Positions 10,930 to 23,500 are shown, counted from the first letter of the stretch. The stretch is DNA of 64,000 bases from Tritrichomonas musculus (GCA_039105265.1 JAPFFF010000003.1:806001-870000); one strand, 5' to 3'. Made by a program: numbers and translations. Notes: a model not told the origin generated them from the letters alone.

Positions 10930-11770
10930 GACTTTTGTCTACCAACTATATATTTTATGTTGTTGAGCAATTAATTTTTGATCGTAATTTTCACGATATT
11001 TGACTTCGGCTGTTGATTGCAATTCGCTGATATTGCCGTTGAGCGATTATTTTTTTATCGTAATTCACTAATCTTTCAATTGAGAGATTTAATTTCCCGA
11101 TATTCGGCTTCGATTTTTGATTGTAATTCTGAAATCTTGGTATTAAGCTGTTCAACTTGTTGTTTGTGGTTATTATTTTCAGAGTTCAATCTTGAGATTT
11201 TGTTGGTCAATTCAGTGATCTTTCATTTGATGGCTTCAATTCTCTGTTTTTGACTTCAACAGTGGATTGAAGTTCAGCAATCGTGCAATTGAGTGATTCA
11301 ATTGTTGAATTATAATCATTGATCTTGTCATTGAGGCTTCCGATCTCTCTATCCTTGGCTTAAATTGTTGATTGCAACTAGCTGATCTTGCCTTTTAGAG
11401 ATTCGATTTCTCTGTTCCTGGTTTCAATAGTTGATTAAAATTGAGCAATCTGTCTATTGGGTCCTTCGACTGTCGAATTCAATTCATTGATCTTGCTGTT
11501 GAGTGCTTCACTCTCTCTGTTCTTGGCTCCAACAGTTGTTTGAAGTTCAGTAGTCTTGACATTAAGTGATTCAAATGTAGCTGTCATCTCGCTGATCTTG
11601 CCAATCAGTGCTTCGATTTCTCTGTTCTTATCTCCAATTGTTGATTGTTATCCCACAATCTGTACATTGAGTCCTTCGATTGTTGAATTCAATTCATTGA
11701 TCTTATCGTTGAGTGCTTCAATCTCTCTGTTCTTGGTATCACCAGTGGGCTATATTTCCTCATTTATTTA
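10930..11770 (-). pseudogene. Degenerate coiled-coil repeat gene (35-residue units)
   Basis: Translated from the minus strand, the stretch reads as consecutive coiled-coil units such as NREIEALNDKINELNSTIEG and NREIEALIGKISEM. The recurring register is N-R-E-I-E-x-L, repeated every 35 codons (105 bp, five heptads). At least four units are readable between about 11300 and 11740, with several in-frame stops (TAG/TAA in place of Gln codons). This is the type often labelled viral A-type inclusion-like or myosin-like in trichomonads. No domain other than the coil is visible. A structural or scaffold role would be guesswork. Clearly not translatable now. Confidence 0.65.
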
Positions 11771-12589
11771 ATAAAAAATGATATGAAAAAACATATCACA
11801 TAAAAAGATATTTTTATATTGAATTTAAACTTGACGTTAAGTATAAATTCGGCGGGCTTTTTAAAGTCAAATTATTGTTAAATCTTAAAGTTTTTTTTAA
11901 AATTTTACTATATTTTTGGCTTTAAATATTATATTCATAAAAATATTAACGATTTATAAGTTTCGGTTTTAAGGGACAACAGACAAAATTTTGAAAATTG
12001 AAAGAGTAAAATTCAATGAGTTCCCACAAAATGAAATTTTTAATATTCTTGGTTTTTAAAAATGGGAAATAGTAATTATTAATATTGTATATATTCATGA
12101 ATATCATATTGAGTATTTTCTTATGCAAAAAAATAAAAAATTAAATATAAATAAAAATAATTATTAAATAAAGGATGAAAATTTGATTCAGATAATATAA
12201 TTTTAAAAGTATTATATACACACTTAAGCAATTTACTGTTATTATGATGTAAAAAATGCTAATACTGATTTATGATTTGAATATTTATAAAATGCAAATA
12301 AAACGAATATTGTCATTATATTACAACCTTTCAATCTAATTGATTCTTTATATGAAGTTGTGAAACATTTTAATAAGCAGGTTTAGAAAATCCTTACAAA
12401 TAAAAAAAATTGATAAGGCCAAATATCTCAAAAATTCGCCATATATATAAAAATCTTTATTTTCAATATATTTTTATTAAATTTTTATTGCAATAAATTA
12501 TTTTATATAAATACTGTTTAAATTTATTATACGGCTTCATTTTTGGACCAAGATGAGTAAAAAGTTGGTCCATTTTTTTGAGAGAAAAA
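11771..12589. other. AT-rich intergenic
   Basis: Nothing supported. A 60-codon minus frame at 11946-12128 is Asn/Ile/Tyr-rich and probably chance. Confidence 0.4.
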
Positions 12590-12716
12590 TGATCAAAATT
12601 TTCAAGAATCCTAATTTTGTTGATAGTATGTTTTGCTTATTACGAATTAAGCATACTCATAAGACATACTTCAAGAATCCTATGTTTGAATCCTTCCACT
12701 TGAATTGTGGAGTATA
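12590..12716 (+). pseudogene. Maverick major-capsid gene scrap
   Basis: About 40 codons match the capsid protein at 63148-64000 nearly residue for residue: PNFVDSMFCL, KHTHKTYFKNPMFE and FH-NCG are shared. The surrounding open frame (12553-12912) is a chimera: the matching part is joined on the left to unrelated AT-rich sequence and on the right to a GC-rich island. It lies on the plus strand, opposite to the fibre-like relic next to it (both are minus in the Maverick at 46-64 kb), so this remnant has been rearranged. Confidence 0.85.
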
Positions 12717-12890
12717 CGTTAGGCTGGGATTCATTCCTCACCCCAGCCTAACCTGCTCGCCACCAAGCTCAGGTACGCCTTCGCTTGGGCCTCGCTACCC
12801 GGCCAAATACCCTCTGAAAACCTATCATAAGTACACCCTATCTACATTAGCTAACTTCCCACCCCCGTCCCTCAAGTTCATGTACATTGC
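12717..12890. other. GC-rich island with a perfect hairpin
   Basis: An unusually GC-rich patch in very AT-rich DNA. It begins with a perfect 11 bp inverted repeat (GTTAGGCTGGG at 12719 and CCCAGCCTAAC ending about 12753), then a Pro/Ser-codon-like run with CTCGCC, CCCGGCC and CCCCCGTCCC. Its origin is unknown. It abuts the capsid scrap, and GC-rich patches also occur at the edge of the larger Maverick (46040-46260), so it may derive from a Maverick end. Confidence 0.5.
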
Positions 12891-13081
12891 CGTTTTTCAA
12901 TATTTCTATTAATTTTTTATACAATACTATACAAATGACCGCACCATCAGATTTAAATATCATTTCCAAGATATATAGTGGTTTTTGAGCCTTCTAATGG
13001 TGTTTTTTGAATTCTACACCTGAAAAATATTGAGATATAGAACTTTTACTCTTTGAATACACAAACAATATTATCATTTAT

Positions 13082-16000
13082 TTATGCAATTATGATTCCA
13101 ATTGTTAAACGTCTTATTTTTGATGTTATTGGAGTATTTTCATCAAGAACTTTGAATTGATTATCTTCATTAATATAAATTTCATCACAATTTTCAAATG
13201 AAGAAGAATCATCAACTTTGACCAAATAATCATCATGACTTGCAAAAGTAATTGAATTATTTTCTTCGTCAATTCGAACACAAATTCCAATAAATTCTTT
13301 CCAAGTACCAGTAGTTTTCACTGAACAAATACAATCTATTGAATCTTTTTCGGTTGACTCAATCCATTCATTATCAATCCTTTTATAAACCTTACCTGTA
13401 TTAATTACTGGTTTTCCTATTTCAAAATCATCAATTAAATCTTCAATCGGAGCATAATGAGTAATTGTATTTGAGCCGTTTGATGTTATCTTACCGTCAA
13501 CATGAAGATTCCTACTAATATTTGTAGGTTTAGTTAAATATATTGCGTCTTTTGACATCAATATTATATTATCAGACATATATAAACCTAATGCTATTCT
13601 AGTTTCGGTTGAAGAATAATGATAAAATCTAAGAGCTCCACAATCATAGTCTCTCGTTTCTTCGCCAAAATATATTTTACACACACTTGCTTTACTATGA
13701 TTAAGTATAGAAAAAGGAGCGATTTCAGTAGTGTTTATGTTTATTGAGCCATCATTTTTTGCCACATATTTAGCATCACATTCATTTATTTTATTTTTGA
13801 TTTTATCTAACAAATCATAATATATTTTTACTGTAGCTCTCATACTTAATACTTTTTCATAATATGATTCATCAAAAAGTTCAAAATAATATGTATTATA
13901 ATTACTAATATTAAATTGTTCATATGCTTCAATATAGTTTTTGATAACTAACGATGATGCTATTCGTGTAAAATCAAAGTTTGCTTTTGTTGATAATACA
14001 TTTGAATCTGACATACTGTTGTAAACATTTTCAGCGAATTGTTCAATATCTTCATTATAAAGTGAATCATAAGTAAGTATTTCAATATTATTATTCGTTG
14101 ACAATAATTCATTAATTAACGATAATGTTGGAATATCATTATTATCAAATGTTTCTTGTACTTCTTTATATTGAAATGATATAAGAGTTGGATTATAAGT
14201 ATAATCATTATTAACATCATAATATATATCTCCATCATAATATCTATTATAAATTATTATATAATGTTCATCTTTTTTATAGTAATAAGATTCAGTATCT
14301 GATTTCGTTTCATCATATACATATTCTCCACTTATATCTTCATTATTATATGAACCTTTTACTACTAATGTTTTATTTATTAATTTTTTAAATAATTCTT
14401 CATTATAATCTTTAATATAAAGTCGAATTCAAAAAGCTTGGGACAAACTTTTTAAATATATATAGAAAAGTATTCAATTTTGTCCCAGCATGAATGATTT
14501 TTTTTGTGAGATATATTGAAAAAAATTGAATTGCTAAAGGGAAAAAAGGGGAAAATAATAAAAAAACAAAGAAAAAAAGAATCATTTTTATATAAAAACA
14601 TATATTTTTGCATATGGTTAATGTTGTATCTATCATTAATCCATATTTTGTAAGGAAAAAATCCTCAAAAAAATACCATTTACCTAATCTTTGGTGAAAA
14701 TTATCATAGATCTTTGCCAAATTCGCTAGAAAACGCATTGAAAAGCCTGCAATTATATTAAAATAGAATTTATTTTGTAAACACTTGCTCAAATACTATT
14801 TTTTGATCATGAATTTACATAATAGTTGATGATCATCGATTTTTAAGTATTGTGCTGTAAATTGAAAGTTCAGTAATATATGTTTTGGCTCGTATTGGAA
14901 ACATTTTTTCATTATTGATTGGAATTTTAGTGAATATAACTCAATAAATAAAGAAAAAAAAGTTAATTGAAAAGAAGATTGTGTTTTTCACTTTTATCAG
15001 AATTTAATTGAGAAGTTGTCCCAAGCTTTTTGAATTCGACTTTATAATGATTCATGAATTAACGTTTGTCCACTATTATTGATATTACTCTTAATAAATG
15101 GAATATCTACTAATTTATTTTTTGATGATATCAAATTGAGTTTATCTTGTTTAGCTTTAATCTTATCTAGTAAGTTATAATACATTTTCATAGATGATTT
15201 CTCACTTAATACTTCATAATCTTTTTCTTCATCAATATCATTTAAAGTTTGTGTTTCATAACCTTCAATATTAAATCTATCACTTCTTGTTGTTTCATCT
15301 TTTAATACGGCAGCTTCTATCAACATTTCTAAATTATTTTCCCAAATAAATTTTATAGCTAATTGTGATGATAAAACATTATTATCAATAGCAGCTTCAG
15401 CAATATTATTAAAGAATATTTCATTATCTGTATCATATATTTTTTCATCTTTTAATATTTCTGGAAAATTTGTTTTCAAAGCATATTTATTATCTGCTTC
15501 TTCTTTCGTATACAGGTTATCCATATTAACCATACTATTTTTTATTTCATCTAACGCAGCATTAACTTCATCAACAATCGGAAAATCATTTAATGTGGAT
15601 GCCATAGCAGCATCATTATTATGTGAATTAGCAGCCAAAACATCAATCTTTTTATGTAATGCATCTATATCACAAGTATATGCTAAATCATTTGTTGTAA
15701 ATGTCATATTCCTTGTACATGAATTTCCTTGAATTACAACAATTGTTATTTTAGATGTATGAGTACTATGTATGATAATTATATTACCATTCTTCTCGTA
15801 AGTATTTAACCATGATGCTCTAAATTCTTCACTTCTTGCTAGAGGTTTAATAACGACATCCCCTAATGTTATATTTTCTGTGACCCCTTTATATTCTGTT
15901 ATCTCACCTTCCTCAAAACTGAAGTAACAATTCTTTTGAGCATTTGCTAAATATATTCTAAATACAATCATGCCATTGCTTATGGTATCTTCAGCAGTTA

Positions 16001-17640
16001 AAGTAATCGTTGTGCCATCAGTTTCTGCAACTACATCAATAGTATCTTCTCTAGTCAATTCAGTTTTAGATACAACATTATTAATTATATTTGAATGTGT
16101 AAAATCATTTAATGTATCTATCTTCTTATGTAATGCATCTATATCACAAGTATATGCTAAATCATTTGTGGTAAATTCCATTCTTCTTTTTGCTGTATTT
16201 TCTTTTATCTGTATTCCACCAACCCTATGTTTATTTGGGTTTGATATAACAAATGTTTTGTCATTCATAGTGCAGCTAGGAAAATCATTTGTTCCTTGGT
16301 GCTTTGATTGTTCCATCTGTGATAACATCTTCTGCTTCCAAATGAACCTCGCCATTGACTTATTTACCAACAACATCTATTATGTCATCTCTAACCAATT
16401 CATTCTTTGAAATATAGTCATTATTTATTTTGTTGATAGCATTACATAACATTTTAAATGTTGGTTTCATTGCATGTACAACATTATTACATATATTGAA
16501 CACACCTGCAACTCTAGGAACACTTGTATCTTCATTAGCATCATATGTTAACTCTTTAATGTCTTCATTACACCAATCAATTAATGGAGTTAAATCAGTT
16601 TTAATACTTCTACTTAATAAATGTAATGGTAATTCATTAGCATAACCAAACCATCTTTCTCCTGATTCAACAATACATCTAACAGAACCATTAATACCAT
16701 TGAAGCCAAAACTAATACCTGTTTCTGTTAATGATAAACCTCCCATTAACGTACCTGTTGCTCCTATTGCTAACGCAACTCCTGCCACTATTTCTAGTTT
16801 ATCTGTTTCAGACTTTAAGTATTGAGTTTTATTTTGTTGCTCAGTCATTTCACTTCTTAACGTATCTACTTTTGATGTAGTATCCTTGACATCATATGAA
16901 ACAACATCAAAATTATTTGTCAAAACATTTAAATCACTTCTCATCGTTGTAATGTTATCTGCAGTAATGATTTTGGATGAAGCGATATTATAGTCAGTAT
17001 AAAGAGTTGTTGCGGCATTTGGATTTGGTCTTATATCATAAAATTGTTGGTCTATTATGTATTTAAATGCATTTGTTGTTGAATCCCAATTAACTTCTTC
17101 GATTGGATCAACTAAATCTTTCCTTAGATATAGTTCTACATCTTTTTTTGTTGTATCAATATTTGAATCACTCCATTTATATGGAATTCTATCTATTGTA
17201 TCATATTCTGCATATATTCCTATGCAAACACAATCCTTTGCTTTATTATATTGATACACATCTACTGTACTATTAACTTCATCACTAAATCTGTTGAATC
17301 AGGTAGTGTTATATATAATACTCCTCTTTCAAATGTCTTGAGCAAATCTTTAATAGCATTAGGATTCTTGTAATAATTTCGCAATTCAACACATGAAACA
17401 TAAACAGGTAGAGTTGAATATTTAGGATATGATGTATTGTTAAATACTTTTCCAGTATTATCAATGCCTATTCTTAGTTAAAAATGATAATCTGAAGCAT
17501 TTTTTTCTGTTCCATCTTTTAATAACACCTTGAATTCTCTAGTGCATACATTCCAAAGAGCATGCATTAATCCTTTGTCATCTTTCTCTACTATTTTATT
17601 ATTTAGTTCATCATCTTTGACCAAGATCGATTGAATGAAA
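13082..17640 (-). pseudogene. Broken Maverick fibre-like structural gene
   Basis: Successive minus-strand frames (about 17630-17260, 17259-16360, 16376-15042, 14417-13082) make one long virion-type protein. The part around 17100 has DPIEEVNWDSTTNAFKYII, then TTLYTDYNIASSKIITADNI, matching the 46266 product almost word for word. It also holds an internal repeat (FTTNDLAYTCDIDALHKKID at about 15660 and 16130) and, towards the C-terminus, a fibre-like section with NLHVDGKITSNGSNTITHYA. Breaks: a TAA near 16370 followed by a frame change, frame breaks at 17260-17480, and a MITE at 14420-15042. The frame at 14104-14417 is open without an ATG, showing that the downstream frame is a continuation and not a separate gene. 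Host-recognition or virion-surface role is inferred from the shared module. Confidence 0.85.
14420..15042. mobile_element. TA-flanked MITE inside the Maverick fibre relic (623 bp)
   Basis: The terminal inverted repeats are 27 bp and perfect (left begins AAGTCGAATTCAAAAAGC; right is its reverse complement ending at 15042), flanked by TA at 14418-14419 and 15043-15044. Removing the element plus one TA joins the two fibre frames in phase. The 126-codon minus frame inside is hydrophobic and resembles no transposase. Probably a mariner/Tc1-mobilised MITE. Confidence 0.85.
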
Positions 17641-17755
17641 GCAAATTCTCGAAAGCACTTTCAATGGTTTACAACATATCGAAGCAAATATTGATAAAAA
17701 TCAAATTAGAACATGGTTCTATAATAATAAAAGTAAATCTTATGAAATTAAATAA
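17636..17755 (+). pseudogene. Homeodomain C-terminal scrap
   Basis: About 38 codons ending in TAA read as the second half of a homeodomain: QILESTFNGLQHIEANI, then the recognition helix QIRTWFYNNKSK, matching the homeodomain core (x-x-W-F-x-N-x-R/K-x-K). No N-terminal half is found in frame upstream, where the Maverick fibre relic begins. The element may have landed in, or recombined with, a homeobox-type gene. DNA-binding family assignment is from motif only. Confidence 0.6.
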
Positions 17756-17937
17756 ATAAATATATTCAGTTTCAAATGTTTTTTTTTTTTTAGTGTCAAT
17801 CATTGTTGATTGAAAGTGTCAATCATTGTTGATTGAAAATGTCAATCATTCTTAGAAAAATATCTGATAATTTATTTTTGTAAAATCAATATTTGAGGAT
17901 GTAATATGGATTGTTTATAGTAGCTTTAATTGTTTTG

Positions 17938-18174
17938 TTATTGATTTCTATCAATTTTTTTCAACTTTTCATTTTTTTTCCTGTTTGAACGAAACATCCT
18001 CAATTCATAGTTGTGTTTTGCTGCAGTTTTTTGCAATAGATTTGTTTGTAATATTGGTAATTTGATCAATAGTTTTGCTAATTTCACAAACAAATTCTTG
18101 TTCCTGAGCATACAATTCTTCCTACAAACTTGTATCATTAAAAGTTGAGAAAACTCTTCTTTTAAGAGAAACAA
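17938..18174 (-). pseudogene. Possible charged/coiled-coil gene fragment
   Basis: The frame is Leu/Lys-rich and ends in a basic tail (NRKKNEKLKKIDRNQ). A second minus frame over the same place reads EELYAQEQEFVCEISKTID, which looks more protein-like in the first half, suggesting one frameshifted fragment. No family recognised. Just upstream at 17790-17845, GTCAATCATTGTTGATTGAAA occurs as a short direct repeat. Confidence 0.3.
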
Positions 18175-18734
18175 AAGGATCCATTAAACGAAAAAATGTA
18201 TTTTTTTTATTTTATTTTTTTATATTAGATTTCAATGGTTTTGTGTGCATATTCAATTTTATACATTCATTTTTTTTCTTTCTCACAAAAATTTCTGAGA
18301 TCAATTAAAAATATAAATATTTAACTTTATGAAAGAATACTTTTATTATTACAATGAAATATCTATTATATAACAAATAAATATTGTATAGATAGCTGTG
18401 TATTGCGAATGCCAGAAAAACGTAACATATTTAATTATTCAGATTATGAATATTACAATAATGAAAATATCTTTATCATAAGCCATTTAATTTGAAGTTT
18501 TATTAATATTGTTTTTAAAATGCTTTTCGGTATCAAATATTCTACATTTATTTACAAACCAAATAAGATAAACTTTTGGTTTGCTTTATTAGTCGATACA
18601 ACTTTTTCAATAACATTGGATTTATGGTAATTTTTTTGAATTTTTTATAATTTTTGGTAAATGTCAAAAATTCGGTATTTTTGTGAATATATTTGGTTTT
18701 TGGGTAGATTTTTGGTAAAAACAATGCACCCAAA

Positions 18735-20440
18735 ATAATTAAGTAAAAATAATAAATTAAAATAAATATTAAATTTATTAATTAATTAAAATTATTAATT
18801 AAAATAATTAAATAAAATAAATATTAGAATTATTAATTAATTAAAATAAATATTAAAATAATTAATTAAAATAATTAATTAAAATAAATATTAAAATAAT
18901 TAATTAAAATAATTAATTAAAAAAATATTAAAATAATTAATTAAAATAAATACTAAAATAATTAATTAAAATAAATATTAAAATAATTAATTAAAATAAA
19001 TATTAAAATAATTAATTAAAATAAATATTAAAATAATTAATTAAAATAATTAATTAAAAAAATATTAAAATAATTAATTAAAATAAATATTAAAATTATT
19101 AATTAATTAAAATAAATATTAAAATAATTAAATAAAATAAATATTAAAATAATTAATTAAAATAAATATTAAAATTATTAATTAATTAAAATAAATATTA
19201 AAATAATTAATTAAAAAAAATATTAAAATAATTAATTAAAATAATTAATTAAAAAAATATTAAAATAATTAATTAAAATAATTAATTAAAAAAATATTAA
19301 AATAATTAATTAAAATAAATATTAAAATTATTAATTAATTAAAATAAATATTAAAATAATTAATTAAAATAAATATTAAAATAATTAATTAAAATAAATA
19401 TTAAAATTATTAATTAATTAAAATAAATATTAAAATAATTAAATAAAATAATTAAATAAAATAAATATTAAAATAATTAATTAAAATAAATATTAAAATT
19501 ATTAATTAATTAAAATAAATATTAAAATTATTAATTAATTAAAATAAATATTAAAATAATTAATTAAAAAAATATTAAAATAATTAATTAAAATAATTAA
19601 TTAAAATAATTAATTGAAATAAATATTAAAATTATTAATTAATTAAAATAAATATTAAAATAATTAATTAATTAAAATAAATATTAAAATAATTAATTAA
19701 AATAAATATTAAAATAATTAATTAATTAAAATAAATATTAAAATAATTAATTAAAATAATTAATTAAAATAAATATTAAAATAATTAATTAAAATAATTA
19801 ATTAAAATAATTAATTAAAATAATTAATTAAAATAAATATTAAAATAATTAATTAAAATAATTAATTAAAATAAATATTAAAATTATTAATTAATTAAAA
19901 AAAATATTAAAATAATTAATTAATTAAAATAAATATTAAAATAATTAATTAAAATAATTAATTAAAATAAATATTAAAATAATTAATTAAAATAATTAAT
20001 TAAAATAAATATTAAAATAATTAATTAAAATAAATATTAAAGTAATTAATTAATTAAAACAAATATTAAAATAATTAATTAAAATAATTAATTAAAATAA
20101 ATATTAAAATAAATATTAAAATAATTATTTAAAATAAATATTAAAATAATTAATTAAAATAGATATTAAAATAAATATTAAAATAATTATTTAAAATAAA
20201 TATTAAAATAATTAATTAAAATAGATATTAAAATAAATATTAAAATAATTATTTAAAATAAATATTAAAATAATTAATTAAAATAATTAATTAAAATAAA
20301 TATTAAAATAATTAATTAAAATAATTAATTAAAAAAAATATTAAAATAATTAATTAAAATAAATATTAAAATAATTAATTAAAATTATTAATTAAAAAAA
20401 TAATAAAATCAATTAAAATTATAAAATAAAAAAAAATTAT
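18735..20440. repeat. AT-only satellite of TAATTAATTAAAA / TAAATATTAAAA units
   Basis: About 1.7 kb made almost only of A and T, alternating short palindromic blocks (AATTAATT) and AAATATT blocks in changing order, with single-base variants (for example GAAAT, AAAAC, AGATATT). Unit lengths of about 10, 12-13 and 22-25 nt mix, so it is a compound minisatellite and not a uniform array. It ends just upstream of the 20524 surface-protein promoter. No genes inside. Confidence 0.9.
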
Positions 20441-20504
20441 ATTTATTAAATTATTAATTGGAAAAATTATAATTATCAACTAAAAATAATTGTAAAAAAT
20501 AAAA

Positions 20505-20509
20505 TCACT
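20505..20509 (+). promoter_or_regulatory. Initiator of the repeat surface protein
   Basis: TCACT with predicted +1 A at 20507, 17 nt before the ATG at 20524. It matches the trichomonad Inr consensus and supports this start. Confidence 0.6.
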
Positions 20510-20523
20510 ATTTAGAAAGAAAG

Positions 20524-23500
20524 ATGATACTTATTTATTTATTTATTTCAACTATATTAGCTGTTGGAGACGAAGGTTCATCAAGCGTTGCTGATAATGA
20601 TGAAGGCTCATCAAGTGTCGCTGGCGGAGACGAAGGCTCATCAAGCGTTGCCGGTGGAGACGAAGGCTCATCAAGCGTTGCCGGTGGAGACGAAGGCTCA
20701 TCAAGTGTCGCTGGCGGAGACGAAGGCTCATCAAGCGTTGCCGGTGGAGACGAAGGCTCATCAAGCGTTGCCGGTGGAGACGAAGGCTCATCAAGCGTTG
20801 CCGGTGGAGACGAAGGCTCATCAAGCGTTGCCGGTGGAGACGAAGGCTCATCAAGCGTTGCCGGTGGAGACGAAGGCTCATCAAGTGTCGCTGGCGGAGA
20901 CGAAGGCTCATCAAGCGTTGCCGGTGGAGACGAAGGTTCATCAAGTGTCGCTGGCGGAGACGAAGGCTCATCAAGCGTTGCCGGTGGAGACGAAGGCTCA
21001 TCAAGCGTTGCCGGTGGAGACGAAGGCTCATCAAGTGTCGCTGGCGGAGACGAAGGCTCATCAAGCGTTGCCGGTGGAGACGAAGGCTCATCAAGTGTTG
21101 CTGGCGGAGACGAAGGCTCATCAAGCGTTGCCGGTGGAGACGAAGGCTCATCAAGCGTCGCCGGTGGAGACGAAGGCTCATCAAGCGTTGCCGGTGGAGA
21201 CGAAGGCTCATCAAGTGTCGCTGGCGGAGACGAAGGCTCATCAAGCGTTGCCGGTGGAGACGAAGGCTCATCAAGTGTCGCTGGCGGAGACGAAGGCTCA
21301 TCAAGCGTTGCCGGTGGAGACGAAGGCTCATCAAGCGTTGCCGGTGGAGACGAAGGCTCATCAAGTGTCGCTGGCGGAGACGAAGGCTCATCAAGCGTTG
21401 CCGGTGGAGACGAAGGTTCATCAAGTGTCGCTGGCGGAGACGAAGGCTCATCAAGCGTTGCCGGTGGAGACGAAGGCTCATCAAGTGTCGCTGGCGGAGA
21501 CGAAGGCTCATCAAGTGTCGCTGGCGGAGACGAAGGCTCATCAAGCGTTGCCGGTGGAGACGAAGGCTCATCAAGTGTTGCTGGCGGAGACGAAGGCTCA
21601 TCAAGTGTTGCTGGCGGAGACGAAGGCTCATCAAGTGTCGCTGGCGGAGACGAAGGCTCATCAAGTGTCGCTGGCGGAGACGAAGGCTCATCAAGCGTTG
21701 CCGGTGGAGACGAAGGCTCATCAAGCGTTGCCGGTGGAGACGAAGGCTCATCAAGTGTCGCTGGCGGAGACGAAGGCTCATCAAGCGTTGCCGGTGGAGA
21801 CGAAGGCTCATCAAGCGTTGCCGGTGGAGACGAAGGCTCATCAAGCGTTGCCGGTGGAGACGAAGGCTCATCAAGCGTTGCCGGTGGAGACGAAGGCTCA
21901 TCAAGCGTTGCCGGTGGAGACGAAGGCTCATCAAGTGTCGCTGGCGGAGACGAAGGCTCATCAAGCGTTGCCGGTGGAGACGAAGGCTCATCAAGCGTTG
22001 CCGGTGGAGACGAAGGCTCATCAAGTGTCGCTGGCGGAGACGAAGGCTCATCAAGCGTTGCCGGTGGAGACGAAGGCTCATCAAGTGTTGCTGGCGGAGA
22101 CGAAGGCTCATCAAGCGTTGCCGGTGGAGACGAAGGCTCATCAAGCGTCGCCGGTGGAGACGAAGGCTCATCAAGCGTTGCCGGTGGAGACGAAGGCTCA
22201 TCAAGTGTCGCTGGCGGAGACGAAGGCTCATCAAGCGTTGCCGGTGGAGACGAAGGCTCATCAAGTGTCGCTGGCGGAGACGAAGGCTCATCAAGCGTTG
22301 CCGGTGGAGACGAAGGCTCATCAAGCGTTGCCGGTGGAGACGAAGGCTCATCAAGTGTCGCTGGCGGAGACGAAGGCTCATCAAGCGTTGCCGGTGGAGA
22401 CGAAGGTTCATCAAGTGTCGCTGGCGGAGACGAAGGCTCATCAAGCGTTGCCGGTGGAGACGAAGGCTCATCAAGTGTCGCTGGCGGAGACGAAGGCTCA
22501 TCAAGTGTCGCTGGCGGAGACGAAGGCTCATCAAGCGTTGCCGGTGGAGACGAAGGCTCATCAAGTGTTGCTGGCGGAGACGAAGGCTCATCAAGTGTCG
22601 CTGGCGGAGACGAAGGCTCATCAAGTGTCGCTGGCGGAGACGAAGGCTCATCAAGTGTCGCTGGCGGAGACGAAGGCTCATCAAGCGTTGCCGGTGGAGA
22701 CGAAGGCTCATCAAGTGTCGCTGGCGGAGACGAAGGCTCATCAAGTGTCGCTGGCGGAGACGAAGGCTCATCAAGTGTCGCTGGCGGAGACGAAGGCTCA
22801 TCAAGCGTTGCCGGTGGAGACGAAGGCTCATCAAGTGTTGCTGGCGGAGACGAAGGCTCATCAAGTGTCGCTGGCGGTGACGAAGGCTCATCAAGTGTCG
22901 CTGGCGGAGACGAAGGCTCATCAAGCGTTGCCGGTGGAGACGAAGGCTCATCAAGCGTTGCCGGTGGAGACGAAGGCTCATCAAGTGTTGCTGGCGGAGA
23001 CGAAGGCTCATCAAGTGTCGCTGGCGGAGACGAAGGCTCATCAAGTGTTGCCGGTGGAGACGAAGGCTCATCAAGTGTCGCTGGCGGAGACGAAGGCTCA
23101 TCAAGTGTCGCTGGCGGAGACGAAGGCTCATCAAGCGTTGCCAGTGGAGACGAAGGCTCATCAAGTGTCGCTGGCGGAGACGAAGGCTCATCAAGTGTCG
23201 CTGGCGGAGACGAAGGCTCATCAAGCGTTGCCGGTGGAGACGAAGGCTCATCAAGCGTTGCCGGTGGAGACGAAGGTTCATCAAGTGTCGCTGGCGGAGA
23301 CGAAGGCTCATCAAGCGTTGCCGGTGGAGACGAAGGCTCATCAAGTGTTGCTGGCGGAGACGAAGGCTCATCAAGCGTTGCCGGTGGAGACGAAGGTTCA
23401 TCAAGTGTCGCTGGCGGAGACGAAGGCTCATCAAGCGTTGCCGGTGGAGACGAAGGCTCATCAAGTGTCGCTGGCGGAGACGAAGGCTCATCAAGCGTTG

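Noticed and set aside
13082-14104. Separate 340-residue gene
   Set aside because: Its first codon is TTG, and the frame is open upstream to the MITE at 14420 and joins the next fibre frame in phase, so it is the 3' part of a broken gene.
14412-14792. 126-codon hydrophobic frame as a gene
   Set aside because: It lies inside the MITE, starts across its edge, and has no transposase motif.
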